This document shows positions 18,538 to 28,016 of a stretch of 64,000 nucleotides of DNA, in pieces (positions within the stretch are counted from its first letter, which is position 1; each line of letters begins with the position of its first letter). The translations under genes were made by a program, and so were the position numbers. The DNA is from Candidatus Ornithobacterium hominis. Lineage in GTDB: Bacteria > Bacteroidota > Bacteroidia > Flavobacteriales > Weeksellaceae. Where the stretch lies: positions 806,001-870,000 of the forward strand of contig NZ_OX579588.1 of NCBI RefSeq assembly GCF_951229915.1, given 5' to 3'. Under the pieces are notes generated by a model. The model worked only from the letters and a program-made list of their open reading frames with translations, was not told the DNA's origin and did no database searches.

Positions 18538-21500
18538 TTGAAAAACCTCCTATACATATTACTTTTATTATTCAGTATAACTTTTGGTTATGCTCAGGAG
18601 GTTGTTGCCCAAGATTTACAATCTACCAATGTAAACTACACCATCAAAGGAATAAAATATGATGAAAAAACCAAAAGAATCATCATCATAGGCGATGCTG
18701 ACGCAGGTAAAGAAAGCGACAGAGGTTCAGGAGAAGATAGCCAAGAGGTGTTGCCAGGCGGCAAAGATTATACCCTTACCGATGCCAAAGGCAATGTTTG
18801 GGCTGTCGACGAAGAGGGGAACATAACAAATGTAGGAAGGCAAGCCAAAGGAGGAGCTTCTACTCTGCAAAATACCGCCGGAGTAGATGCTAAAGGAAAT
18901 GCAACGGCTATCACAGCTGAAGGCATTAGAGTAACTTTTAAAAACAGTAGTGATTCCAAATACGCTTTTGACCAGCCTAAAAAAGCATTGAATAGTGATT
19001 ATAAGGCGCTTAATGGTAAATTAATTCCATTCAAAGCCGTAGAAAACAAAAAGACAGAACCCTTTATTGCAAGTGTAGAGATTACAGACAGTAGTGTATC
19101 TGCAGATAGTTTAATATTTAAAACTTCTAAAGGCGTACCGATTGCTGCCGAAAAAGTTGGAAATGATTATAAATTAACCTTGAAAGGTTTGTACAGCTTT
19201 GCAGGAGAAGAAGTACAAGCAGTAATAAAGCAAGGAGATAAATACCAAGTAGCAGGCGTATTTAATTTAGTTCATATCTCACCTAAAAGGATTAAACTAA
19301 ACTTAGTTCCAACGCTAGGGGTAAGTATATCCGATGAACACCAAGTACAGGAAATAAAAAAGATCTATAAGGAAATAGCTATAGATGTAGATATTAGCGT
19401 TAAAGAAGCCTTTGACATTACGCCTTATTTAGTAAATGGAAAATTACCTTCGGAAGATGCCTTTGGGGATTTGTCTAGCTACAGTCCTGCACAAAATAAG
19501 GTAATTGAAGCCTACAAACAACAGCGAGGAGTAGATTTGTCTTACTACATATTTGTAACGGATAGACCCTCTTCCAATGGACAAGACGGCTATATGCGAT
19601 TGGGTGGGCAGTTTGGATTTGTGTATGACCAACAGGCAAGAACCATAGCACACGAGCTAGGACACGGAGCCTTGCGACTAGAACACCCATTTAAGGAGTT
19701 TAAGAATGTAGCCCAAGGAGATGTGAAAAACCTGATGGACTACAATACCAGCAATACCAAGACCAATCCTAACACCAACACAAATTTCATATACCCAGAC
19801 TGGAAACAAGTAAACGACCCTAAGTTTAAAATTTATACGTTTCAAGGACAAAGTGAGGGGGAGATAGTTGTTGAAAAGTATTTAATTGAAGGTGAAAATA
19901 ATGGAATTGCACCTAATGGTAAAATTATTAATAAATCTATATCTCTAATTAGTGGATATAAAGTAATAGAGTTAATAAAGAAAAATAGTTATTATATTCA
20001 AGGATTTGTACTATATGATAATAAAGATAATATTGTTGAAGAATATTTATGGAATGCTAAAAAAGCAAATTATTATAATGGTAATATACCTATAGAGCAA
20101 TCAAAAAATATTGAGATAACTTATAACATAAGCAACACCCCTGTAAAAACTTATATTTATAGAATAATCAGTAAAGGTTGCATTTATCAATATGTAGATA
20201 TTAACTATATTTCTGGTTCAAATAACATTGTAGTTCCTGAAGGGGTATCATGGAAAACAAAATTTTTATATAATGCTTCAGATTCTTGTAAAAAATCTAA
20301 AGAAGAATTTATCCAGGAAGTCTTACATAAAGATAGATTAGAATGCGAATATAATGAAATACAAGAAGATATAGAAAAGCTCAAACATTATGAAAAAAAT
20401 AATGAAATTGAAGCAACGGTGGATTTCATTAATTCAATATGTTTGAATGCCTTAAGAGATCTAGAGTATAAAGAAATAATTGATTATATTAAGTTTATTT
20501 CTTATCAAGAAGGTGTAACCGAGTATTCTGAATTAGCTATTCTCAGGCTTATGAATGCCATTAATGGAAAGGACTATAATAAATTTTATAAAGATTTAGA
20601 GAGCAATAACAATGAGTTAATTAAGCAATTAGTTGCAGAAATGGATGATGCCTCTATTTGGTTTTGGGATAAAGATAATTATACTAATTTTATTGGTGCT
20701 TTAGTATTTATGTTTAATAGTGATAAAGGAAAATCAATAGAAAATAGATGGCCTAATGAGACTGATAATTTTGCTAAAAGAATTATTAATCTAAATCCAA
20801 TAGACTATGGTGATATTGAGACATCTGCACTAGGTGTCACATATACTTCAAAAGTAAATGAAGGGAAATATGATAATGAAACTGGCAATATAACATTAAA
20901 CGACCTTTACACAACCACAAGTATTAACACATACAATTTCAACCAAGGTGCTATTCCGGTACAAACAAATCATAGGGATACTATAGATGTAATTTCTCCG
21001 CTTACGCCGATTATTATTGTTCCTAATAAGAATAAAATTCCTTTGATAAGTACGGCACTAGGAGAAAATACTTTGGGTACAAAAATGTATATTGTTCCAG
21101 CAATCTTCTTGAAATATAATAGTGACAAGATACGGAACGATTATATAGAAAAAGGTGTCATAACAACACTTGATATAGGGACTATTGCCCTAAGTGGAGG
21201 TACGGCATTGGCTACTAAAGTACATTGGGTGCGCCGAGCTTGGGCATTGGCAGAAGTAGCAGGAGCTGTGGGTAATATAGCTATAAATACAGATGCTATT
21301 GATGTAAATTCTAACTACGGAAAAGCTGTAGAAGCCTATAACCTCGCAATGGGTATTATAGGGGTAAAAAATATAGCACAAGGCGGCTATAAGTTTGCAA
21401 AGAATTTACCAAGCCAAACAAAACAATTATTGCAGGAAAATAAAGGGATAAGAAATTTACTTTCGGCTAAATATTTAGAATGGAAAACTTATACCTCTAA

Positions 21501-21720
21501 TATAGATAAATTAGGCGATGCGGAAAGAAAAATAATTAATGAGCAAGAAAAGGTTTGGAAGACATTATTAACATTGCCTAAAAACACATATCTATATAAT
21601 CCAAATATGGCAGACAAAATACGCCAAGTAGTTTTAAACTCCGGCGTGAGTATGGAGAAATTTATTAATATAAATTATAAAGCCTCTCATGGATTAGCAA
21701 GTACTGATGAAATAAAATAG
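18538..21720 (+). CDS. Zinc-protease carrier toxin, cut short by in-frame TAG
   Basis: TTG start; 1060 codons to TAG at 21718. Signal peptide (1-20), beta module, HELGHGALRLEH at residues 372-383, Met-turn NLMDY near 400, a longer linker (NTKTNPNTNTN), the YPDWKQVNDPKFK block, a unique Lys/Asn/Tyr-rich middle, and an Ala/Gly-rich pretoxin segment near 860-960. The frame stays open past the TAG for 167 more codons, where the toxin tip continues. The stop is therefore a nonsense mutation or a readthrough site. The product as written lacks its tip and may be harmless. Confidence 0.8.
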   Translation: MKNLLYILLLLFSITFGYAQEVVAQDLQSTNVNYTIKGIKYDEKTKRIIIIGDADAGKESDRGSGEDSQEVLPGGKDYTLTDAKGNVWAVDEEGNITNVGRQAKGGASTLQNTAGVDAKGNATAITAEGIRVTFKNSSDSKYAFDQPKKALNSDYKALNGKLIPFKAVENKKTEPFIASVEITDSSVSADSLIFKTSKGVPIAAEKVGNDYKLTLKGLYSFAGEEVQAVIKQGDKYQVAGVFNLVHISPKRIKLNLVPTLGVSISDEHQVQEIKKIYKEIAIDVDISVKEAFDITPYLVNGKLPSEDAFGDLSSYSPAQNKVIEAYKQQRGVDLSYYIFVTDRPSSNGQDGYMRLGGQFGFVYDQQARTIAHELGHGALRLEHPFKEFKNVAQGDVKNLMDYNTSNTKTNPNTNTNFIYPDWKQVNDPKFKIYTFQGQSEGEIVVEKYLIEGENNGIAPNGKIINKSISLISGYKVIELIKKNSYYIQGFVLYDNKDNIVEEYLWNAKKANYYNGNIPIEQSKNIEITYNISNTPVKTYIYRIISKGCIYQYVDINYISGSNNIVVPEGVSWKTKFLYNASDSCKKSKEEFIQEVLHKDRLECEYNEIQEDIEKLKHYEKNNEIEATVDFINSICLNALRDLEYKEIIDYIKFISYQEGVTEYSELAILRLMNAINGKDYNKFYKDLESNNNELIKQLVAEMDDASIWFWDKDNYTNFIGALVFMFNSDKGKSIENRWPNETDNFAKRIINLNPIDYGDIETSALGVTYTSKVNEGKYDNETGNITLNDLYTTTSINTYNFNQGAIPVQTNHRDTIDVISPLTPIIIVPNKNKIPLISTALGENTLGTKMYIVPAIFLKYNSDKIRNDYIEKGVITTLDIGTIALSGGTALATKVHWVRRAWALAEVAGAVGNIAINTDAIDVNSNYGKAVEAYNLAMGIIGVKNIAQGGYKFAKNLPSQTKQLLQENKGIRNLLSAKYLEWKTYTSNIDKLGDAERKIINEQEKVWKTLLTLPKNTYLYNPNMADKIRQVVLNSGVSMEKFININYKASHGLASTDEIK

Positions 21721-22221
21721 TTACAAAATTTTGTGACTAAGTACTTTCAAAAACCTAAAATAAATGATTTGCTGCGTAAAGTTATAACCAAAGAGGATTT
21801 TATGAAATATTACAAAAATACTAAAGACCCTATAATGTCTAGGGGAGCTGGTTTTGTAACAAAAGCAGAAGATTATATTATACCAAATTCCTCAAAAGAA
21901 TTAATAGAAAATCTAAGATTAGATTATTCCGGCACTAAATTCTCAAAAGACAAAGGATTTGTAGTAATGGAATATAAAAACCCTTCACCAAATGTAGAGC
22001 ATCCATTTAATACACCTCAAAATAATAATCCTTTACCTTATACAAAAACTGGTATGACAGGTTCTAAACGAAATATCATACCTGAATATTATTCTGCTGA
22101 TATTGTTGAATTTAAAGTTGGTGATGTTGCAAAGGTATATGACAAAAATGGAAATGTTATAGAGAAATATGTTATAGAAAGTGATAATCTGACTGGGATA
22201 AAAAAATGGAAAAAACAGTAA
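21721..22221 (+). pseudogene. Severed toxin tip, same frame as the 18538 gene
   Basis: Codons after the TAG read LQNFVTKYFQKPKINDLL and onward to GIKKWKKQ, in the reading frame of the upstream gene. A GTG at 21733 could restart translation but would give no signal peptide. Features include MSRGAGFVTKAEDYIIP and YYSADIVEFKVGDVAKVYD. Family not recognised. The immunity gene still overlaps its end by 16 bp, which argues that the tip was functional recently. Confidence 0.7.
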
Positions 22222-22925
22222 ATTTTTATGGAAATAACAAAGACTTTGTTATTTATAAAGGTAGAAAATATTATTATGAAAATTACTCAGGAAGTATAAG
22301 TTGGTATTTTGATATTCTAAAATTACTTTCTGATAAAAACTATTATAATGAAACAATTATATCTTTGGAATTTAATAGATTTGAGATAATTTATGATTAT
22401 CAATATAAACGCAAAAAACTTTTCTTGCCTGTATCTAAGGAATTGATAGAGTATTACTCTACGACAAAAGAATTTGAAAATAGTAAAACTATAAGGTTAA
22501 CTAATATTCATATAAATAATAATGTTAACTCATTTTATGAATTTTCCATAGAGGTTATTATAGATAACTTTAGAACTGGTTTTCAAAGAAGTTTTGCTTT
22601 TGAGGATAAGATATACATTGAAACACCGGAAAATGAATTTTTAAAAAGTCAAATGACTCAGCTTTTTGGAGAACCGGAAAATATACCTGAATTAGACGGT
22701 GAAAAGTATGATAGTGGGAAAAAATTTTTTTTTAATATTGTATCAAAATCACGAATTGATAAAATAATAGGGGTTAAAAAATATAGGGATACTTCTACTA
22801 TAGGTCAGCCAGATGGAGAGAAATTTACAGGAATAGAGGAAGAGCTAGTTTTAGATTTAAATAACTTTGACGAAAACATATACAAAATATTTGAAGACCA
22901 CGGAATGTTGGAAATTCAAAGATAA
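22206..22925 (+). CDS. Immunity protein for the 18538/21721 toxin
   Basis: This 239-aa cytosolic protein overlaps the toxin tip by 16 bp. It is rich in Tyr/Phe/Asp/Asn, with two likely beta domains (N-terminal YKGRKYYYENYSGSISWYF; C-terminal EELVLDLNNFDENIYKIFED). Family not recognised. It is intact although its toxin carries a nonsense codon, consistent with selection to keep the antidote. Confidence 0.6.
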   Translation: MEKTVNFYGNNKDFVIYKGRKYYYENYSGSISWYFDILKLLSDKNYYNETIISLEFNRFEIIYDYQYKRKKLFLPVSKELIEYYSTTKEFENSKTIRLTNIHINNNVNSFYEFSIEVIIDNFRTGFQRSFAFEDKIYIETPENEFLKSQMTQLFGEPENIPELDGEKYDSGKKFFFNIVSKSRIDKIIGVKKYRDTSTIGQPDGEKFTGIEEELVLDLNNFDENIYKIFEDHGMLEIQR

Positions 22926-23105
22926 ATGAGTAAACTAAAAGAGGAGTTCAAGGAGACAATGGAAATAATATCAGAATTTTTAGATATAGAACAAGGTGTA
23001 CAGATAGAAGCCCCAGTAGTTACAGAAGACAAGATTTATATATTAGACAGTGAACAAGTATTGTATATCTACGAAAGGGAGATATTTCTAACCCTAGCGA
23101 AATAA
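22926..23105 (+). pseudogene. Tail of a beta-propeller-type immunity gene
   Basis: A 59-codon frame starts at ATG 22926, directly after the preceding stop. Its second half, TEDKIYILDSEQVLYIYERE, matches the remnant at 26914 and has the shape of the last blade of the 8660 propeller protein. The rest of the propeller is absent. It overlaps the start of the toxin fragment at 23078 in another frame, so the join is a recombination scar. Confidence 0.5.
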
Positions 23106-23368
23106 TTGTTATTGATGCCAAGCAAATGAATGCGAATGGATCTGTGAGATTAAATAAAGGAAACCCAAATACCCGACTACCAGTTCAAATGACTGAGGAC
23201 TGGTTGAGATATATTGCTCGTGAAAAGTTAAGTACACTTGATGGTTTACAAAAACAAACATCAGAAGCAATATTAGATGCCCCTAAAGGTTTTATTCAAA
23301 AATATGTGGTAGCTGTTGATAAAACTAAAGGAGAAATAAACTTTTTAAAATTAGGTAAAGATTTTTAA
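23078..23368 (+). pseudogene. Orphan toxin tip with DxK motif
   Basis: The frame from about 23078 reads GDISNPSEIIVIDAKQMNAN and continues through LPVQMTEDWLRYIAREKL to KLGKDF. The first ATG is 23126. IIVIDAK is a DxK strand like those of PD-(D/E)xK nucleases. No carrier or signal peptide is present. The Imm49-like gene follows after one base, so the toxin-immunity order is kept. Confidence 0.6.
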
Positions 23369-23369
23369 T

Positions 23370-24146
23370 ATGAAAGATTTAAAAAAAGATATAGAAAACT
23401 CTCTAAGTCGACAATATAAATGGTTAAATCATATAGAGAATGATTTTGAAAATGCAGATCCAATGTCTCTAAATTTTCGATTTTTAGAAAGAGACTGGGC
23501 AGTTTACGAAATTTTGAATAGGAATATATCAAAAGCAAAACAACATTTTTGTACTGCTTCGTTATTAGATAAGTTACGCATTGAGAAGTTTAATAATAAT
23601 ATGTTTGATTATGAATTGTCAGCCGTCACATTTCCTATTTTAAGTGATAATAATGAATTAATCAAAGATTATTCAACTCTAAGATATAAAGCTTGGGGTA
23701 GAATGCCAAGTATGGACGAGAATGTATTAATGGGGAAAAGTGCAATTTGGTGTAATACAATTCAGTTCTTTATGGTAAATGATGTTCAAGGAGTAGAAAG
23801 AAACTTAAATATTATTGAAACTTTAACCTTACCAAAGCTCCCCAAAAACCAACAAGAGTTAAAAATTGATTATGCTTTTTATAAAGCACTTTTAGCAAAA
23901 GATAAGGCTAAATGTGAAGAATTATTGGAGCAATTAGTTAGCCCTAAAATCCATAAAAAGAGAAACGATAATTTAGTCTTAAATAAGTATATTTCTCAAC
24001 CTGCATTAGGTTATGCAAAATTAGCTTGGAGGCAGGGAGTAGAAGTTGAAGTAAATAGTTCTTTAGTGCCAAAAGAAATATTACCAATTGCACCATTAGA
24101 TAATTACGAAATACCTTATGATTTTTTGAAAGATGAAGTTAAGTAA
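23370..24146 (+). CDS. Imm49-family immunity protein
   Basis: This 258-aa helical protein starts one base after the toxin fragment. The layout fits immunity family 49: an early FLERDWAVYEILNRN segment, a central AIWCNTIQFFMVND helix, and a late QPALGYAKLAWRQGVEVEV followed by VPKEILPIAP. Assignment is from memory of the family. The last 14 bases overlap the start of the next toxin gene. Confidence 0.65.
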   Translation: MKDLKKDIENSLSRQYKWLNHIENDFENADPMSLNFRFLERDWAVYEILNRNISKAKQHFCTASLLDKLRIEKFNNNMFDYELSAVTFPILSDNNELIKDYSTLRYKAWGRMPSMDENVLMGKSAIWCNTIQFFMVNDVQGVERNLNIIETLTLPKLPKNQQELKIDYAFYKALLAKDKAKCEELLEQLVSPKIHKKRNDNLVLNKYISQPALGYAKLAWRQGVEVEVNSSLVPKEILPIAPLDNYEIPYDFLKDEVK

Positions 24147-25137
24147 ATTTACAAAATATATAATTTGTTTTTTTCTTCTACTTTGGATAGGAGAAAAAAG
24201 TATATTAGCTAAAGTTCATACTGATAATTTAGAGTTCAGCATCACACACAAGTTTTTAGTAAAACAATTAGATGATGCAGGCAATATCATCACTAAAGAA
24301 GTTTCCGGAGATGATTTACAAAATATAAGCAAGGAGTCTATCGAGAAAGTTATAAAAACACTTCACTTAGATAACTTAGCTACAAAACTTAATTGGAGCA
24401 AAGCTGATATAACCAAATTAGTTAACAACCTTGATGAAAGTATCGATTTATCGCAATTTACTAATAAGTTAGAAAATTTAGGTAATGACTATTTAAAACA
24501 ATTCCATCACGATTATTTTAAAAGCAGTAATGCAGCGGAATTGCAAGGCATCATAAAAAATGTTGATGATTTAGAAAGATGGGAGCTGCTTAAAAAGAAC
24601 CCTGAAGATGCCTTCGAAATAGCCCGAGAAAACCCCAGTTGGGAAAAATGGAGTAAAACGAATTTCTTTAAAAATAATACTAGGTTAGGACGAAGTCTAA
24701 ATGATAAGATAGTTAGTGCTTTGAAAAATAAACAGGGAAAACTTTTTGATGAGTTAGCAGAAGTCTCTGGAATACCTATAAAAGATTTACAGAAATATGA
24801 TGTTTTAACCGAAGTGCCCTTAGAAACAACAGGTGGCTTTATGAAAGCTGATATTGTATTAGTACTAAAAGGAGGCCCTAAAAAATCAATTAAAGATGTA
24901 ATTATTATAGAGAATAAATTAAGTAAAACCACCGCCTTTACAAAAAGACAAAAAGAAGGATTTGGAGCTATTTTACAAAACGGAAAGCATACCATGAAAG
25001 TGAAATATTCAATGAAAGGAAAATACTCTAAGATTAAAGATTTAATTATCTCAAAAGATAAAATTTATCGTTTTTATGACCATGGGGAGGATGAGATAGA
25101 AAATGTCATTATTGAAAAAATAACTAAAATAAAATAA
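24133..25137 (+). CDS. Short exported nuclease-type toxin
   Basis: This 334-aa protein overlaps the Imm49 gene. A hydrophobic leader (about 5-27, with an apolar IICFFLLLWIG core) differs from the usual carrier signal and suggests a different export route or a scrambled start. It joins at once to KFLVKQLDDAG, the DNA block also present at 1627-1728. The tip has ADIVLVLKGG (Asp240), IIIENKLS (Glu260, Lys262) and TKRQKEGFG, a clear PD-(D/E)xK arrangement with a Gln helix. The immunity gene begins 2 bp after the stop. The nuclease role is inferred from these motifs. Confidence 0.7.
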   Translation: MKLSKFTKYIICFFLLLWIGEKSILAKVHTDNLEFSITHKFLVKQLDDAGNIITKEVSGDDLQNISKESIEKVIKTLHLDNLATKLNWSKADITKLVNNLDESIDLSQFTNKLENLGNDYLKQFHHDYFKSSNAAELQGIIKNVDDLERWELLKKNPEDAFEIARENPSWEKWSKTNFFKNNTRLGRSLNDKIVSALKNKQGKLFDELAEVSGIPIKDLQKYDVLTEVPLETTGGFMKADIVLVLKGGPKKSIKDVIIIENKLSKTTAFTKRQKEGFGAILQNGKHTMKVKYSMKGKYSKIKDLIISKDKIYRFYDHGEDEIENVIIEKITKIK

Positions 25138-25139
25138 TT

Positions 25140-25826
25140 ATGCTTAAGAAGAAAGAAAAAAAAGACTACGTATTTAAGAAGTTAGATGAGCTGTTAAAAC
25201 CGCAAGGGTATAAGGCGTTTAAAACAGGTGGTCCTCCTACTTATGTTTTAAAGCAAAAAGACAAAGCGATTAGTTTTTCGTTATACTTCAAAGATATGGG
25301 GCAAATTGATATTTCTGAATTAGAAATTTCTTTGTTCTGTGTAGAAAATTATATTATAGAATTATTTGGAAAAGAATATATTACTGAGCATTACTTTTAT
25401 GATGAGAAAAAAATTTTTTTGTCAACGGTTTATGATAATGAAACCGAACCCTTAGAAGGATTGTATAGAGGAATTGGTTATGACGTAAAAACCCAAGAAG
25501 AATTAGAAACTTTTACCGATTGGGTTATAAATTATTTAAAAACAGATGGACAAAAATTTATAGAAACCTATTCCTATCTTCCAAATATTCTAAAAAGAAT
25601 GGATGAATTGCTAAGCGAGGGAAAATATTGGGGAGATATATTATCAGGAGGTCCAGAGAACTTATTTAGAGGGTTAATTATTTCAAAATTGTGCAATGAC
25701 ATTCATTATGAAGACAAAATAAAGTATGTAGATAAGATATTTTATGAAGATCCAGACGAATGGATACCTTATTACGAAAAGCTAAAAGAGCGCTTAAAAA
25801 GCGTAGAGCCAAAGTATAATATTTAA
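25140..25826 (+). CDS. Immunity protein, EPKYNI family, member 3
   Basis: This 228-aa protein starts two bases after the nuclease toxin. The N-terminal half is a beta-rich DUF4304-like segment (GYKAFKTGGPPTYVLKQ); the C-terminal half has FIETYSYLPNILKRMDELL and ends LKERLKSVEPKYNI. It shares architecture and the last 15 residues with the 26061 product, and more distantly with 13862 and 17861. It is the probable antidote of the 24133 toxin. Confidence 0.65.
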   Translation: MLKKKEKKDYVFKKLDELLKPQGYKAFKTGGPPTYVLKQKDKAISFSLYFKDMGQIDISELEISLFCVENYIIELFGKEYITEHYFYDEKKIFLSTVYDNETEPLEGLYRGIGYDVKTQEELETFTDWVINYLKTDGQKFIETYSYLPNILKRMDELLSEGKYWGDILSGGPENLFRGLIISKLCNDIHYEDKIKYVDKIFYEDPDEWIPYYEKLKERLKSVEPKYNI

Positions 25827-26058
25827 ATTAAGTAAAAGCACAGCCTTTACAAAAAGACAAAAAGAAGGTTTTGGAGCTATTTTACAAAACGGAGAACATA
25901 CAATGAAAGTGAAGTATGATGTTAAACTTAATGATAAAATTTATTTTTATAAAGAACAGATGATTTCTATCTCAAAAGATAAAATATTCAAAATATCAGA
26001 CGGAGGCACCGATGATATAACAAAAGTAACAATTGAAAAAATAACTAAAATAAATTAA
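25825..26058 (+). pseudogene. Orphan toxin tail, allele of the 24133 tip
   Basis: The frame has no start and overlaps the preceding stop. It reads KLSKSTAFTKRQKEGFGAIL, then diverges (DKIYFYKEQMISISKDKIF) and ends EKITKIN. It matches the 24133 tip from just after its Glu-x-Lys strand, with an insertion of about 10 residues. It is an alternative end with its own immunity gene two bases downstream. Confidence 0.8.
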
Positions 26059-26060
26059 GA

Positions 26061-26750
26061 ATGAAAACATCAGAACAAAAAAAGTTAATACTAAATGTAC
26101 TACGCCCCTTTTTTAAGGAACACAAAATTAAAGGAAAGAATGAATGGGCATTGTTATATCAATTCAAATATAAACATAATACAGAAAATATTTTAAAAGG
26201 GGGGATATTTTTTAGCAACTATGAACCTCCTGTATTTATTCCTCAACTAATAATTTGTTCGGTTGAGGATATAATATGGGAAATAAAATTTCCCAATCAA
26301 TCATTTGAAGACTTAAAAATTTCTGATTATCCTTTTGGTACATTAAAGAATACAGGAGAATTTAGCCGTCTTATTGAAAGCAAATCGTTTAAATTTACAG
26401 ATGAAAATAGTTATAAAGAATTTGCTTACTTGATTATAAATTACCTCCAAAAAGATACCCCAAAAATAATAGAAACCTATTCCTATCTACCGAATGTTTT
26501 AAAAAAAATGGATGAACTTACAGCGGAAGGGAAAACATGGCAAAATAAAGGACGAGGTATTTTATCTGGGGCATTGGATGCACAATTTAGAGGTTTAATC
26601 ATATCAAAATTATGTAATGACCCTAATTTTGAAGAGAAAATAAAAATGTGCAATGAGATTTTTTCAAGAGAGCAATATAAAGCATGGCTTCCCTACTACG
26701 AAAAGCTAAAAGAGCGGCTAAAAAGCGTAGAGCCAAAGTATAATGTTTAG
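26061..26750 (+). CDS. Immunity protein, EPKYNI family, member 4
   Basis: This 229-aa protein is a paralogue of the 25140 product: same C-terminal core (IETYSYLPNVLKKMDEL, LKERLKSVEPKYNV), different N-terminal half. It stands beside the orphan tail at 25825, so toxin-tail variant and antidote variant travel together. No signal peptide. Confidence 0.65.
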   Translation: MKTSEQKKLILNVLRPFFKEHKIKGKNEWALLYQFKYKHNTENILKGGIFFSNYEPPVFIPQLIICSVEDIIWEIKFPNQSFEDLKISDYPFGTLKNTGEFSRLIESKSFKFTDENSYKEFAYLIINYLQKDTPKIIETYSYLPNVLKKMDELTAEGKTWQNKGRGILSGALDAQFRGLIISKLCNDPNFEEKIKMCNEIFSREQYKAWLPYYEKLKERLKSVEPKYNV

Positions 26751-26800
26751 TTTTTGCAAGGGGCTATCTTCAAAAGCAGGCACCGCACCGCCCTTGCCTC

Positions 26801-26918
26801 GTAGGAATAGAAGAATCGCAAGTAGGAGCACATTTTGTTGCGAATTTATCAAAGAATGGCTCGTAGGAATAGAAGAATGACCAGTAGGAACGCAACTTTG
26901 CCCCGTAGGAATAGAAGA
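26801..26918 (+). repeat. Three copies of GTAGGAATAGAAGA in a non-coding patch
   Basis: The 14-mer occurs at 26801, 26863 and 26905, with related GTAGGA pieces at 26822 and 26884. Spacings of 62 and 42 bp are irregular. The 26751-26913 stretch has no convincing gene; one frame gives degenerate units (LVGIEESQVGAHFV, CPVGIEDK), so it may be a decayed repeat-coding segment. It leads into the propeller tail at 26914. Confidence 0.5.
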
Positions 26919-26976
26919 CAAGATTTATATATTAGACAGCCGGCAAGTATTGCACATTTACAAAAGAGAAATGTAA
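26914..26976 (+). pseudogene. Tail of a beta-propeller immunity gene
   Basis: The frame EDKIYILDSRQVLHIYKREM and stop matches the remnant at 22926-23105. Only the final blade remains. It precedes the toxin tail at 26973, the same partner order as 8660/9717. Confidence 0.55.
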
Positions 26977-27053
26977 ACAACTTAGACCAAATTAAATGGA
27001 TATTTGATGGGCAGAAAGCCCCAGCAGATTTTAAAGAAAAGATGATAAAATAG
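26973..27053 (+). pseudogene. Orphan toxin tail, second copy of the 9717 type
   Basis: The frame VNNLDQIKWIFDGQKAPADF and stop matches the 9717-9812 tail with a few changes. It marks the start of duplication copy B and abuts the fibronectin III fragment after 4 bp. Confidence 0.7.
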
Positions 27054-27057
27054 AAAA

Positions 27058-27738
27058 ATGATAAGAAAATATATACTAGCTGTAGTAGTACTGATAAGTG
27101 GTATAGCATTCTCTCAAAACAAAGAAGAGCAGAGGGAACCTCATATTCGCCTAAAGGTAGAGAGTAAGCAAGATCGCGTGTTATTGCGATGGGCAGTAGA
27201 TGAGCCCGTTGCATGGCAAAAAGCCAACAAAATAGGCTTTGTACTCAAAAGATATACGCTCATGAGAGATGGCAAACTACTGGAAAATCCTGAGGAGAAA
27301 AAATTAGGTGTTTTTCAGCCTGCTTCAGAGGAAAAATGGAAAGCAATAATAGAAACCAATAACAATGCAGCCATTGTTGCCCAATCTATGTTTGGGGAGA
27401 GTTTTGAAGTAGAAATGGGAAATCAGGGAGAGTTACAGAATATTATCAATAAATCCCAAGAAATAGAACAACGATTTGCCTATGCACTTATGGCAGCTGA
27501 TTTGGATTTTGAGGTAGCTCAATTAGCAGGTTGGGGCTATGTAGATACAGACGTAGAGCCTGATGTTCGCTATGTCTATACTGTGAAACTCAACCCTAAG
27601 AACAATACCAAATCCCTGCAAATAGAAAAAGGGAGTGGAATAGCTGAGTTATCAAAAGAATGGGAATTGCCTAAACCTTTGGATTTCATAGGAATTTTTA
27701 AAGATCAAGCGGTAACCTTGACTTGTTCAATGAGGTAA
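27058..27738 (+). pseudogene. Truncated fibronectin III surface protein, second copy
   Basis: This is the same 226-codon truncation as at 9817, ending TCSMR at the IS982 junction, where it differs by one base in the Leu-Ser/Thr codon. Signal peptide intact (MIRKYILAVVVLISG). Compare the full-length gene at 34168. Confidence 0.85.
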
Positions 27739-28016
27739 AAATCCAGTTAGAACCCCCTAAAAGAAAAAATCAAAAAGATTACAAACCTCAGTTCTATCCA
27801 TTCAGAAAGTGTAGAAAACGTATAGAAACTTTATTCTCGCAGTTGTGTGACCAATTTATGATACGGCGTAATTATGCCAAATCTTTTGAAGGATTCAAAA
27901 CAAGAATATTGGCAAAAATTACCTCCTTGACTACTATTCAATATCTCAATAAATTTGTCTTTCATAGTAACATTAACAATTTAAAAATTAACCTCATTCG
28001 ATAATGCACTACGGGT
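27723..28016 (+). mobile_element. IS982-family remnant, second copy
   Basis: The transposase C-terminal frame runs from 27723 to 28004 and the terminal repeat TAATGCACTACGGGT is at 28002-28016. The repeat runs straight into the next gene and supplies its start codon: ATG CAC TAC GGG. Confidence 0.85.

Noticed and set aside
24513..24995. 160-codon antisense open frame within the exported nuclease toxin gene
   Set aside because: It lies wholly opposite a gene with clear motifs and its Leu/Ser/Phe-rich product has no domain; a shadow of AT-rich coding sequence.
26801..26918. Possible CRISPR array from the repeated 14-mer
   Set aside because: Only three units, unequal spacing, no leader and no cas genes in the window.
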